Positions 9,508 through 17,917 of a DNA stretch of 64,000 nucleotides are shown here, piece after piece. Below the pieces are notes generated by a model, which saw only the letters and a list, made by a program, of their open reading frames with translations, did no database searches and was not told the DNA's origin. Each line of letters opens with the position of its first letter. Within the stretch, counting starts at the first letter, position 1. The DNA comes from Konateibacter massiliensis (GTDB lineage: Bacteria > Bacillota > Clostridia > Lachnospirales > Lachnospiraceae), in contig NZ_LT860098.1 of assembly GCF_900184995.1 (NCBI RefSeq), positions 439,001 to 503,000 on the forward strand, read 5' to 3'. Both the position numbers and the translations under genes were made by a program.

Positions 9508-11127
9508 TTATAGCATATACATTCTCGCTTCATACGGGTGGAATACCTCCTCATACTCCACCTCATAGTTAGCAGTCACTAACTCCTTTTTCTCACTCTT
9601 AAGCTCGCTGATATTCTGTATGACACGCTCCCTATTATGGAAGTTGCAAATTACAAGAAGCGTTTTTCCCTCATACTTTCTTGTATAGGCAAAAATATCT
9701 TCATCCTGTTCCAGTAAAAGTTCAAAATCGCCGTATACAAACACCTCATGCTCCTTTCGAAGCTGTACTAATTTTTTGTAGGTATGAAAAATCGAATTTT
9801 TATCAGCAAGCTGACTTTCTGCGTTAATTCTTGTGTAATTTTCGTTTACCGTAAACCATGGTATTTTTGACGTAAATCCTGCATTTTTTTCTGACGACCA
9901 CTGCATCGGCGTTCTGGCATTGTCTCTTGCCTTGGCATAAATGGACTCCAAAATTTCCTCCTCGGAATATCCTGCCTCTCTTCTTGCCTTACACATACCG
10001 TGAATCTCAATATCAGGATAATCCTCCGCGCATGCAAGTCTTATGTTTGTCATTCCCAGCTCTTCCCCTTGATAAATATAAGGCGTTCCTTTCATGCCAT
10101 GCAATAAAATACCAAGCATCTTAGCACTCTCCAGCCAGTATTCCTTGTCGTTTCCCCAGCGTGATACAATGCGGGGCAAATCATGGTTATTCCAAAACAG
10201 ACTGTTCCAGCCGTCCTCATGAAATGTTATCTGCCACTTTTTCATGACCTGCTTCAGCTTAAGAAAATCAAGCGGTGCTAAGTCCCACTTTTCTTTTTCT
10301 GGTACCTGGTCCAAATTAATATGGTCAAATTGAAAAATCATGCTCAGCTCCCCTCTTTTCGGGTCGCTATAGAGCTTTGCGATTTCCTCGTCAGCTCCCC
10401 AACACTCTCCCACAGTAAGTAAATCCTTGCTGCCGTAGGTGTTTTCAGCCATCTCCTGTATATATTCATGAAGCTTTGGTCCATTGCTCGTTATCTTTTC
10501 ATCCGGCACTTTTCCAATCAGTTCAATCACGTCCATGCGAAAGCCCGCAATTTTTTTATCTATCCAAAAATTCATAAAATCATAGATTTCCTCACGCACC
10601 TTCGGATTCTCCCAATTCAAATCCGGCTGCTTTTTGCTGAAAATATGAAGGTAGTACTGTCCGGTTTCCTCCTCATACTCCCATGCGCTCCCTCCGAATG
10701 CAGACGCAAGGTCGTTTGGCTCTTTTTGATCGACGGGGTCTCTCCAGATATAGTAGTCACGATACTCGCTCTCTCTTGACTTCTTCGCCTCAACAAACCA
10801 CTTATGCTCATCAGAGGAATGGTTTGCCACCAAATCCAGTATAATTTTAATTCCGCTCTTATCCGCTTTGTCAATCAACTCCTCCATATCCGACATCGTT
10901 CCGAATTCCTTCATAATAGCTCGATAATCGCTGATATCATAGCCGTTATCATCATTCGGGGAGGCAAAGACAGGGCTTAGCCATATCACGCCAATGCCAA
11001 GTTCCTTCAAATACGGAAGTTTTTGAATAATTCCCTGCAAATCTCCTACTCCGTCCCCATCACTATCCATAAAGCTTCTCGGATAAATCTGATATACCAC
11101 CTGATTATGCCACCATTTCTTCTCCAT
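9508..11127 (-). CDS. GH13 oligo-1,6-glucosidase (DexB-like)
   Basis: 539 residues, an alpha-amylase-fold enzyme of the oligo-1,6-glucosidase group (GH13 subfamily 31). Signatures: DLVANHSSDEH; GFRMDVIE with nucleophile D199 followed by V200; VGECW with acid/base E241; NNHD with stabiliser D316. The Val after the nucleophile is associated in this group with alpha-1,6 specificity, so isomaltose, panose and related dextran or starch remnants are likely substrates. It has no signal peptide and is cytoplasmic. It sits between sucrose phosphorylase and GH32 in one transcription unit, matching the gtfA-dexB pairing of the streptococcal msm operon. Confidence 0.9.
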   Translation of the reverse strand: MEKKWWHNQVVYQIYPRSFMDSDGDGVGDLQGIIQKLPYLKELGIGVIWLSPVFASPNDDNGYDISDYRAIMKEFGTMSDMEELIDKADKSGIKIILDLVANHSSDEHKWFVEAKKSRESEYRDYYIWRDPVDQKEPNDLASAFGGSAWEYEEETGQYYLHIFSKKQPDLNWENPKVREEIYDFMNFWIDKKIAGFRMDVIELIGKVPDEKITSNGPKLHEYIQEMAENTYGSKDLLTVGECWGADEEIAKLYSDPKRGELSMIFQFDHINLDQVPEKEKWDLAPLDFLKLKQVMKKWQITFHEDGWNSLFWNNHDLPRIVSRWGNDKEYWLESAKMLGILLHGMKGTPYIYQGEELGMTNIRLACAEDYPDIEIHGMCKARREAGYSEEEILESIYAKARDNARTPMQWSSEKNAGFTSKIPWFTVNENYTRINAESQLADKNSIFHTYKKLVQLRKEHEVFVYGDFELLLEQDEDIFAYTRKYEGKTLLVICNFHNRERVIQNISELKSEKKELVTANYEVEYEEVFHPYEARMYML

Positions 11128-11153
11128 TGAAAATACCTCCTACATGAGTAAAT

Positions 11154-11178
11154 GGGAAAGCAAATTTTTAGCTTTCCC
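11154..11178 (-). other. Intercistronic stem-loop
   Basis: GGGAAAGC / GCTTTCCC (8-bp stem, 9-nt loop) lies between sucrose phosphorylase and the GH13 gene. It is not followed by a strong U tract, so it more likely stabilises or processes the mRNA than ends it. Confidence 0.45.
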
Positions 11179-11186
11179 TTCACCTT

Positions 11187-12635
11187 TTACAGTTCTAATT
11201 TTTTTTCTGCAAATGCCTCGTCCGTATAAGTAACAGACAAGTGTTTGCTCTTAAAATCCGCGTGTAATACTGCTTTATGTTTGCCATTTACTCTCTCGAT
11301 CATCAATTCACCTTCATCGGAGGACAGCATATGAAACTCGCCGTCAAATGCGCTGTGGGTATTTCTAAATTCCATCAGCTTCAGCAGCGACTGTACCACA
11401 GACCGCTCTACCTCTGTGTCAATCTCATCAAGCGTATAATAATGACGGTTTATATTTCTTCCGACCTTCGTCTCCTCCAACAGCTTTAAGTCATTCTTTC
11501 CTGCGAGAAGCCCCACATAGTACACCTGCGGTATGCCCGGAGCAAAAAACTGCACGGCTCTTGCAAGCAAATATGCGGCATCATCATCGCCAAGTGCGGA
11601 ATAGTAGGAGCAGTTTACCTGATAAATATCCAGATTGTTGTAAGCCGCTGTGTTATAAATTTTCTTTACATTCGCCCCGAATTTGAAAATGTCCTCTTTT
11701 GTTCTCTCAATTTCTTCATTCGGAAGTAAATCTTTAACGTCTACAACCCCGATGCCGTCATGGGTATCAAGCGTTGTAAACTGCTTTCTCGGGCAGATTT
11801 CAAGCCAATTTTTCAGATACTTTGTCTGTCCGTAATACAAAGCATGAATTAAAAGCATCGGTAGTGCAAAATCATATACATAATAATCCTGTCCGGCAAT
11901 CTTTTGCTGCATTGTGTAATGCTCGTGAATCTCAGGCAGAAGCTCCACCTTGTAATCTGCTATGATATCCTGACATTCATTTAAAAACTCCCATACATCC
12001 GGCTCAATGAAAAAACAGCTTGTTCCGGCTTTTTTTGTTGCATAAGCAAATGCATCCAGTCTGATCAGTGCCGCTCCGTGTTCGCACAGGAAGGTCAGAT
12101 TATCCTTGATAAAGGCTTTTGCCGTATCCGTCTTACAGTTGATGTCAATCTGCTCTTCATCAAAGGTACACCATACCTTTTCCGAGGTTCCGTCCGCAAA
12201 GTTTGCCATGGCATAAGGGGCTCTCGGCTTTCTTTTATATATCACATCTACCTCCGCCTCAGTTGGTTCGCCGTTTTCCCAAAAATCCTTGTAGCGCAGG
12301 AACAAATCCTTGTATTTAGAATTGTCTTTATTTTGCAGGAAATCCTTGTAGTATTCACTCTGCGCAGAAATATGATTAATCATATAGTCAAACATCAGAT
12401 AATACTTTTCTGCCAAACGTTTGACATCTTCCCAATCACCGAATGCCTCCTCCACCTTATGGTAGTCCATCGGCGCAAAGCCTCTGTCTCCCGAGGAAGG
12501 AAAGAACGGCAAAATATGTACTCCACTGATTGCCTTCGCAAAATGCTTATCCAGCACCTCATTCAAATCCTTTAAGTTATGCCCCATTGAGTCCGCATAA
12601 GTAATGAGCATTATTTTATTTTCTATTTTTTTCAT
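11187..12635 (-). CDS. gtfA: Sucrose phosphorylase
   Basis: 482 residues, very close in length and sequence pattern to streptococcal GtfA. It starts with NKIMLITYADSMG, then GVHILPFFPSSGDRGFAPMDYH. Catalytic residues of GH13 subfamily 18 are present: nucleophile D194 (IRLDAFAY), acid/base E235 (LLPEIHEHY) and the LDTHDGIG motif at 289-296. The C-terminal GIPQVYYVGLLAGKNDLKLL segment is typical. It converts sucrose plus phosphate into alpha-glucose-1-phosphate and fructose in the cytoplasm, saving ATP compared with hydrolysis. It lies directly after the two ABC permeases, as in msm operons. Confidence 0.95.
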   Translation of the reverse strand: MKKIENKIMLITYADSMGHNLKDLNEVLDKHFAKAISGVHILPFFPSSGDRGFAPMDYHKVEEAFGDWEDVKRLAEKYYLMFDYMINHISAQSEYYKDFLQNKDNSKYKDLFLRYKDFWENGEPTEAEVDVIYKRKPRAPYAMANFADGTSEKVWCTFDEEQIDINCKTDTAKAFIKDNLTFLCEHGAALIRLDAFAYATKKAGTSCFFIEPDVWEFLNECQDIIADYKVELLPEIHEHYTMQQKIAGQDYYVYDFALPMLLIHALYYGQTKYLKNWLEICPRKQFTTLDTHDGIGVVDVKDLLPNEEIERTKEDIFKFGANVKKIYNTAAYNNLDIYQVNCSYYSALGDDDAAYLLARAVQFFAPGIPQVYYVGLLAGKNDLKLLEETKVGRNINRHYYTLDEIDTEVERSVVQSLLKLMEFRNTHSAFDGEFHMLSSDEGELMIERVNGKHKAVLHADFKSKHLSVTYTDEAFAEKKLEL

Positions 12636-12686
12636 CGTATTTCTCCTAATCGTTCTTTTCTAGGGGTATCACCAAGCTGTAACCCA

Positions 12687-13550
12687 TTAAGACTTTACCG
12701 CTCCCGCAACAACACCGCTTATAATCTGCTTTTGCAATGCAAGATACAAAACTAAAATCGGTGCTACCGTAAGAACCAGCCCTGCCATAATCGTGCCATA
12801 GTCTGCGGAGTAGGTGCCGTAAAATGCATAGGTGGACAGAGGCAGTGTCATAATCTGCTTCTTTCCAAGCACAAGCGACGGCAGCAGGTAGTCATTCCAA
12901 AATGCCAGCACATTCAATATGACAAGCGTCGACGTAATTGGCCTTAACAACGGAAATACCACCTTAAAGAAGGTCTGTGTCTTGCTGCATCCATCTAAGC
13001 ATGCCGCTTCCTCCAAGGAGAGAGGAATGCTGCTCTTGATAAATCCCTGAAAAATGAAAACCGACATACTCATCGCAAAGCCCACATGGAAAAAGATTAA
13101 TGAGGTTCTGTGATTTAGCATGTTTAACTTTGCTCCGTAGATGGAAACCAAAGGTATCATAATCGCCTGAAACGGAATAATCATCGAGGCTGCCATCAAG
13201 GAAAAGCAAATAGTTGAAAATTTATTTTTTGCCCTGACAAAATAGTAGGCTGTCATTGCCGCTAAAATAGTGACAATCAGAGTGCTGAAGCCGGTGATAA
13301 ATAAAGAGTTTCCGAAGCTTCGAATAAAGCTCATCTTTTCAAAGGCAATTGCATAGTTTTCTAGTGTAAATCCCTTTTCCGCTGTAAGGGCAAACGGATT
13401 TTTGATAATATCTCTTTTATGTTTAAAGGAGTTTAGGATAATCAGTACAAAGGGAACCATATACAGTGCAAACATAATCACAATTGACAGCAACTGAATA
13501 CCGTCAAGGGCAATTCGCCTGGCTCCGCCGACTTTGTTTTTTGTATTCAT
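12687..13550 (-). CDS. Carbohydrate ABC transporter permease (MsmG-like)
   Basis: 287 residues with six predicted membrane helices. It carries the binding-protein-dependent permease signature EEAACLDGCSKTQTFFKVVFPLL, the EAA loop that docks onto the ATPase. It is the second CUT1 permease of the operon; its ATG shares one base with the stop codon of the first permease (TAATG), indicating translational coupling. With the lipoprotein and first permease it imports sucrose or alpha-glucosides. No ATPase is encoded in the operon. A shared MsmK-type ATPase elsewhere is usual for this family. Confidence 0.9.
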   Translation of the reverse strand: MNTKNKVGGARRIALDGIQLLSIVIMFALYMVPFVLIILNSFKHKRDIIKNPFALTAEKGFTLENYAIAFEKMSFIRSFGNSLFITGFSTLIVTILAAMTAYYFVRAKNKFSTICFSLMAASMIIPFQAIMIPLVSIYGAKLNMLNHRTSLIFFHVGFAMSMSVFIFQGFIKSSIPLSLEEAACLDGCSKTQTFFKVVFPLLRPITSTLVILNVLAFWNDYLLPSLVLGKKQIMTLPLSTYAFYGTYSADYGTIMAGLVLTVAPILVLYLALQKQIISGVVAGAVKS

Positions 13551-14437
13551 TACGCCTCAACCTCCTTCTTTTTTCCAAGGTAAATTTGTATTCCGCTGAT
13601 TACCGCTACAACAAGGAATAAGAACAGTGCTTCTGCCTGGCCTACACCATAGTTTCTTGCAGTAAACGCTTTTTCATATACATGCATTGCGACCAATCTC
13701 GTTGTTCCGTAAGGCTCTCCGCCCGTCAAGGTCAGGTTCACATCATAAACCATGAATGCTCTTGAAAGAGTTAAGAACAGACAAACAACAAAGGAAGGAA
13801 CCATCAGAGGCACGATGATACGGTACATTCTCTGAAATCCCGTAGCCCCGTCAATGCTTGCCGCTTCCAATACGTCCGTGGACAAGCCCATAAAGCCCGC
13901 AATGTAAATCAACATCATGTAACCGGATAATTGCCACACGGTTACGATTACCAAAGCCCAGAATGCTTTGTTCGGATCCGAAAGCCATGAGCTGCTAAAT
14001 ATTCCCCAGCCTGTACTCTCTCCCATATTTACCAAAACTCTCGAAAAAATAAACTGCCATATAAATCCAAGTACAACACCGCCAATCAGGTTTGGCGTAA
14101 AAAATCCGGTTCTGAAGAAATTCTGTCCCTTCACTCCGTTCGTTAAAGCATAGGCTAGTATAAAGGCAACCGAGTTGACTAAAACCACGGAAAAGAATAC
14201 ATATTTCAATGTCAATCCCATAGAAGACCAAAAATTCCCATCCTTAAATACTTCTGCATAGTTTGCTAAGCCTATGATATTTTTCGTTGCCGTAACGCCG
14301 TTCCAATCCGTCAGGGTAAGATAAAATCCATATAAAAACGGTACAATAACGACTGCCAAAAAGACAAATACGCCGGGTAACGCAAATATGATAAGATTTT
14401 TAATTTTTTCTACAGGCTTGTTTCCCATAGTTCCCAT
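13550..14437 (-). CDS. Carbohydrate ABC transporter permease (MsmF-like)
   Basis: 295 residues, six predicted membrane helices (the first near residues 13-35: LIIFALPGVFVFLAVVIVPFLYGFY). The EAA loop reads LEAASIDGATGFQRMYRIIVPLM. This is the CUT1-type first permease subunit, placed after the solute-binding lipoprotein and overlapping the second permease by one base. It forms the heterodimeric channel of the sucrose/alpha-glucoside importer. The hairpin between this gene and the lipoprotein gene may keep permease expression below that of the binding protein. Confidence 0.9.
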   Translation of the reverse strand: MGTMGNKPVEKIKNLIIFALPGVFVFLAVVIVPFLYGFYLTLTDWNGVTATKNIIGLANYAEVFKDGNFWSSMGLTLKYVFFSVVLVNSVAFILAYALTNGVKGQNFFRTGFFTPNLIGGVVLGFIWQFIFSRVLVNMGESTGWGIFSSSWLSDPNKAFWALVIVTVWQLSGYMMLIYIAGFMGLSTDVLEAASIDGATGFQRMYRIIVPLMVPSFVVCLFLTLSRAFMVYDVNLTLTGGEPYGTTRLVAMHVYEKAFTARNYGVGQAEALFLFLVVAVISGIQIYLGKKKEVEA

Positions 14438-14460
14438 ACTATCCCGTTCCTTTCTTTGTT

Positions 14461-14496
14461 CATAAGTACCAGACAGATGTCTGCCCGGTACTTATG
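14461..14496 (-). other. Intercistronic stem-loop after the binding-protein gene
   Basis: Ten-bp perfect arms CATAAGTACC / GGTACTTATG with an inner AGACA..TCTG stem, without a following U tract in the minus direction. A stem-loop behind the solute-binding protein gene is commonly an mRNA-stabilising element that raises its expression over the permeases; here that is inference. Confidence 0.55.
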
Positions 14497-14503
14497 CCAT
14501 TTA

Positions 14504-15892
14504 CTATTTCTGTGCTGTCCAGTAGTCTGACAGGCTTTGTGCCAATTCTTCTTTTGTGCTCTGCTTTGCAATATATTTCTGCATTGCGGCTCCCATTACA
14601 CTCCAGTGGTCAGAAGGTGCGATAAAGGAAGAGTTAAATGTGTTTCCTTCTGCCATTTTTGTCTTGATATCTTTTCCGAGAGGATCAAGCGGCTGGTATG
14701 TATTGTTGTCACATGCCGGTATCAATGCGCAGGTTTCAACTAGCATCTGCTGTCCTGCCTCTGCGTATACAATCCAGTTTAAAAACTCTTTTGCCGCTGC
14801 CTGCTGCTCTTCAGTTGCCTGAACCTTGTCAATCATAACCTGCTTCGTAGGAGAAGCCTGGATTCCTGTATTTGCAAAATCTGTTGTGTCATTTCCTAAT
14901 ACGAACGGAAGGAAGCCGTATTCATCTGTTGTGGAAGCTCCTGCCTCCTCGATGTTTGGCCAAGCCCAGCAGCCGTTTGCCCAGATTGCAGCATCACCGT
15001 CTGCCAAGAAAATAGGGTCCTGCTCATATAATGCCCCCAACGGATCTTTTCCGTTGATGTTGTACTCTAATAACAGATCCATCGTATCCACAAACTGGTT
15101 AAATCTCTCATAATCCGCAGGAGCAAGCTCACCGCTCTTCAATTTGTTGATTACCTCAGTGCTTCCTGCGGTTGTTCCGTCATAAGTATCATAGATAAAT
15201 CCTAACTGATGTGCTCCGAGAGACCAATCCTCTTTTGAGATAACAACCGGATTTTCCATTCCCTTTGCTCTTAGATTCTCAAGCAGGCTCTTTAAAGCGT
15301 CATAGGAATTGATTGTTGCCGCATCAAAGTCCTCACCCAAAGTCTCTTTGATTGCCGTCTTGTTGTAGATCAATCCTCTTCCTTCAATACAGAACGGGAA
15401 GCTGTATACTGCATCATTTACCTTTGTAACCTGTGTCTCACACTCTGCAAGCCATTTTTCATTTGATAAATCAAGGGCATATTCCTCTGCCAAAGCAACG
15501 ATATCTGTTGTGTCAAGCATTGCCATTGTAGGTGCCGTGCCTGAGTTGTAAGCACTTGTAATCTTTGTGTATGGAACCTCGCCTGCTCCGCATGCGATGA
15601 CGTCTACCTTAATTCCTGACTCTGCTTCAAATCTGACTGCCATTTCCTCCAATGCTGATTGGATTTCACCCTTGCTGTTCAGAAAAGAAATCTCAACTCC
15701 GGATAACTCCGTTGACGAAGCTGCGTCTGTGCTTTCATTTGTGTCTGTTGCATCTTCTGTCTTAGAAGCCTCCGTACTCTGACTGTCTTTGGTTGTCTCG
15801 TTTGCCGTGCCGCTTCCACAGCCCGCCAGCAAACCCGTTGATAGAGCCGCTACTGATAACAGTGCAATAAACTTTTTCATTCTTACCATCAT
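14504..15892 (-). CDS. Sugar-binding lipoprotein of ABC importer (MsmE-like)
   Basis: 462 residues. The N-terminus MKKFIALLSVAALSTGLLAGC is a type II signal peptide with lipobox LLAGC, followed by a Ser/Thr/Glu-rich linker (to about 65) and an extracellular-solute-binding domain of CUT1 type (VEISFLNSKGEIQSALEEMAVRFEAESG; GDAAIWANGCWAWPNIEEAG). It is anchored to the outer face of the membrane and delivers oligosaccharide to the two permeases. The start is the first ATG (GGAGGG 7 nt upstream) although a second ATG four codons on also fits. It is first in the operon, under the promoter at 15956-15984. Confidence 0.92.
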   Translation of the reverse strand: MMVRMKKFIALLSVAALSTGLLAGCGSGTANETTKDSQSTEASKTEDATDTNESTDAASSTELSGVEISFLNSKGEIQSALEEMAVRFEAESGIKVDVIACGAGEVPYTKITSAYNSGTAPTMAMLDTTDIVALAEEYALDLSNEKWLAECETQVTKVNDAVYSFPFCIEGRGLIYNKTAIKETLGEDFDAATINSYDALKSLLENLRAKGMENPVVISKEDWSLGAHQLGFIYDTYDGTTAGSTEVINKLKSGELAPADYERFNQFVDTMDLLLEYNINGKDPLGALYEQDPIFLADGDAAIWANGCWAWPNIEEAGASTTDEYGFLPFVLGNDTTDFANTGIQASPTKQVMIDKVQATEEQQAAAKEFLNWIVYAEAGQQMLVETCALIPACDNNTYQPLDPLGKDIKTKMAEGNTFNSSFIAPSDHWSVMGAAMQKYIAKQSTKEELAQSLSDYWTAQK

Positions 15893-15934
15893 AAAATTCC
15901 CTCCATAATCATATTGCGTAGCTTTTTGTTTCGT

Positions 15935-15949
15935 ATAACAACTTGTTAT
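15935..15949. promoter_or_regulatory. 15-bp palindrome at the transcription start
   Basis: ATAACAACTTGTTAT is a palindrome around a central C, placed at about +1 to +15 of the predicted transcript. It may be an extra repressor site or a start-proximal RNA element; its owner is unknown. Confidence 0.35.
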
Positions 15950-15955
15950 GATGTG

Positions 15956-15984
15956 ATAATATCATGCTTTACAAAACATGTCAA
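15956..15984 (-). promoter_or_regulatory. Sigma-A promoter of the sucrose operon
   Basis: Minus strand: -35 TTGACA (15979-15984), 17-bp spacer, -10 TATTAT (15956-15961). Transcription should begin near 15949, about 57 nt before the lipoprotein ATG. The -35 is buried in a LacI-type operator. Confidence 0.85.
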
Positions 15985-15995
15985 TCGGTTGACAT
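15978..15995. promoter_or_regulatory. LacI-type operator O1
   Basis: ATGTCAATCGGTTGACAT: 7-bp inverted arms around a central CG, the LacI/GalR hallmark. It covers the -35 box, so binding would block RNA polymerase. The LacI gene at the end of the operon is the likely binder. Confidence 0.8.
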
Positions 15996-16118
15996 ATTGT
16001 TTGTATATAATTGTGAGTCTAATTTTTCAATATTTAGAATATTTGCACAAAATTATCTTTGAGTTGGTGTTGTATTGTTTTTATGTAAATACAATTTTTT
16101 ATTCTAGAAACCCTCTTT

Positions 16119-16136
16119 ATGTCAATCGATTGTCAT
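16119..16136. promoter_or_regulatory. LacI-type operator O2
   Basis: ATGTCAATCGATTGTCAT, 16 of 18 bases identical to O1, centred 141 bp upstream of it. The spacing suits DNA looping between repressor dimers. Confidence 0.75.
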
Positions 16137-16277
16137 ACTTATTTCATTGATAGAAGCCAAAACTAAAACTGACGGTATTTGTGCAATTTGCTTGAATGGA
16201 AAATTGAGGAATTGGACATTGTGCTAAAATCAAACAAAGCATCTTTGAGGTTCTTAAAATGAATTTCAGGTTATTTT

Positions 16278-16295
16278 ATGTAAAGCGGTTGATAT
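16278..16295. promoter_or_regulatory. LacI-type operator O3 (weaker)
   Basis: ATGTAAAGCGGTTGATAT keeps the central CG and the right arm of O1, centred 159 bp beyond O2. It could alternatively be a degenerate catabolite-response element, but the centre and phase match O1 better. Confidence 0.5.
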
Positions 16296-16401
16296 ACCAA
16301 TCTTATTTTACTAAATTACACAACTATTGCAACGCTTAAATATGGTTAGCAGCATCGCGGTATGCATAGAAGTGGTTTTCAGCGAAACAAAATTAAAACG
16401 C

Positions 16402-16440
16402 GGAGCCGGCACTCTATCATAAATATAGAGTGCCGGCTCC
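16402..16440 (-). terminator. Strong terminator of the PTS/deacetylase operon
   Basis: A 16-bp perfect stem (16402-16417 with 16425-16440) and 7-nt loop, followed on the minus strand by GCGTTTTAATTTTG. It lies 77 bp beyond the deacetylase stop and insulates the sucrose regulatory region. Confidence 0.85.
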
Positions 16441-16516
16441 TTGTTACTTATTATTATTTAAACACCTTCTATATAACAGCTCAGCCATTCATAATCATTT
16501 CTGCATGGCTGAACTG

Positions 16517-17266
16517 TTACAAATCATCATAATTAATCTGTGTCACACCCGCCTGCTCCAGAAATTTCTTCGTCATTGGATCACAGAGCATATCTACCTC
16601 CTGTGTCCTTGGAATCGTGAGAGAGGAGTTGTTCAAAATATAGCCGTCCAGATATCCCGGATGACAAATCAGCATATCGCAGCCGTCCTCATGAGGATTT
16701 TCCACCATCTTTTTCAAAGACTCAAATGGATTGTAGTCCGGCAGCATGCTTTCCATCATGACATAAACCTTTGTGCTTCCGATTGTAATCGGGTCGCCGC
16801 CAAAGGACATACCGGAATATTTCAAGCCGTATTTTTCTGCCACTATTTCAAGTCCCCTAAAAAAGTTGTGGCTTGCCACTGCGTGCCCTTCAAAATAGTG
16901 CGGCTTTTCCCCGACTAGTTCCAAGAATCTCTCATACTGCGCCTCAATCTCCAATATTACCTCGTCCAGTACAACAAAGTCTTCCTTTGCCTGCCTGTAC
17001 TCCTTGGAAGCCTTAAATTCACCCTTTTCATTTGTGATGCTCGGTATAAGTGCAGGGTCTGTAATAGGCTTTCCGACGCATATATTCGTATGCTGCCCAA
17101 AGCAGACCGGCACGCCTTTTAACAGCTCAAGTCCGTGGTTCACTGCCGGCATATTTGCCATAACGCCCACGCTGCTTATAATACCTTCCTTGACACTTTT
17201 GGCAATACCGTAGTTCACTGCCTCGGAGTAGCCTAAATCATCTGCCCTCACTAATATCTTACTCAT
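16517..17266 (-). CDS. ChbG/YdjC-family carbohydrate deacetylase
   Basis: 249 residues. The N-terminal RADDLGYSEAVNYGI gives the metal-binding Asp-Asp pair of the YdjC/ChbG fold, with histidines in HTNICVG, FEGHAVASHNFF and ICHPGYLDG. Family members remove an acetyl group from N-acetylated sugars such as diacetylchitobiose-6-phosphate. It is cytoplasmic and the last gene of the LicT-controlled PTS operon, 21 bp after IIA, which suggests the imported phosphosugar carries an N-acetyl group. No phospho-glycosidase is encoded here, so cleavage must happen with an enzyme from elsewhere. Confidence 0.88.
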   Translation of the reverse strand: MSKILVRADDLGYSEAVNYGIAKSVKEGIISSVGVMANMPAVNHGLELLKGVPVCFGQHTNICVGKPITDPALIPSITNEKGEFKASKEYRQAKEDFVVLDEVILEIEAQYERFLELVGEKPHYFEGHAVASHNFFRGLEIVAEKYGLKYSGMSFGGDPITIGSTKVYVMMESMLPDYNPFESLKKMVENPHEDGCDMLICHPGYLDGYILNNSSLTIPRTQEVDMLCDPMTKKFLEQAGVTQINYDDL

Positions 17267-17287
17267 GTTAAAGTCTCCTTCCCTTGC

Positions 17288-17809
17288 TTATGAGACTTTT
17301 ATTATCTTCTCCAGTTTCTGTACCTGACCAAGTTTTTCAGTCTCAATTTTTTCATAATTATCTGAGTTTGTCACAACAACAGCAGTTGTCGTCACAAAGC
17401 CTGCATCCTTGATATCCGAGATAGAGAAATCCATCATAAGCTGACCGCACTTTACCTTGTCTCCTGTCTTTACAAGAGGGGAGAAGCCTTTGCCGTTCAT
17501 CGAAACTGTATCCATTCCGACATGAATCAAAAGCTCAATGCCGTCTTTTCCCAGCAGTCCGATGGCATGCTTGGTGTCTGCCACCTGAATAACTTCCCCG
17601 TCAAAAGGCGCATACATCTTTCCTTCTGCCGGTTTAATGCCGCATCCATTTCCCAATATTCCCTCGGAAAATACACCGTCTGCTATTTCTGCCAAAGGGA
17701 TAATCTCTCCTTCGATTGGTGCATAAATGCAGTTTTTCTCTGTATTTTCTGCAATGTTATCCTGTTGTGTTTGTTGTGGTTTACTTTTAAATCTGTCAAA
17801 AATTCCCAT
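17288..17809 (-). CDS. PTS glucose-type EIIA component
   Basis: 173 residues. A short Gln-rich N-terminal tail precedes the EIIA-Glc fold: YAPIEGEIIPLAEIADGVFSEGILGNGCGIKP, then the active-site pair H81 (DTKHAIG) and H96 (LLIHVGMDTV), of which H96 is the phosphorylated one by family rule. It receives phosphate from HPr and passes it to the IIB domain of the neighbouring IIBC protein. The gene is 108 bp after IIBC, a gap with no clear terminator. In many beta-glucoside PTS proteins this domain is fused to IIBC; here it is separate. Confidence 0.92.
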   Translation of the reverse strand: MGIFDRFKSKPQQTQQDNIAENTEKNCIYAPIEGEIIPLAEIADGVFSEGILGNGCGIKPAEGKMYAPFDGEVIQVADTKHAIGLLGKDGIELLIHVGMDTVSMNGKGFSPLVKTGDKVKCGQLMMDFSISDIKDAGFVTTTAVVVTNSDNYEKIETEKLGQVQKLEKIIKVS

Positions 17810-17917
17810 GTACTTACTCCTTTTTGTTCTATATCGTTATTTCTTGTTGTCTTTCCCTCTTCATAATACCCCTTATTATTATACAGGAGAATCTTGACTT
17901 TTCCAACTATTAAAGCA

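Larger units (their letters stand above)
15893..16516. other. Regulatory intergenic region of the sucrose operon
   Basis: 624 bp without a gene. It holds the operon promoter, three LacI-type operators and, at the right, the terminator of the deacetylase gene. The AT-rich stretches 15996-16118, 16137-16277 and 16296-16401 show nothing further that I can support. Confidence 0.6.

Noticed and set aside
16278-16295. Catabolite-response element reading of this site
   Set aside because: Shifting by one base breaks the fit to the cre consensus, whereas centre and arms match the two LacI-type operators.
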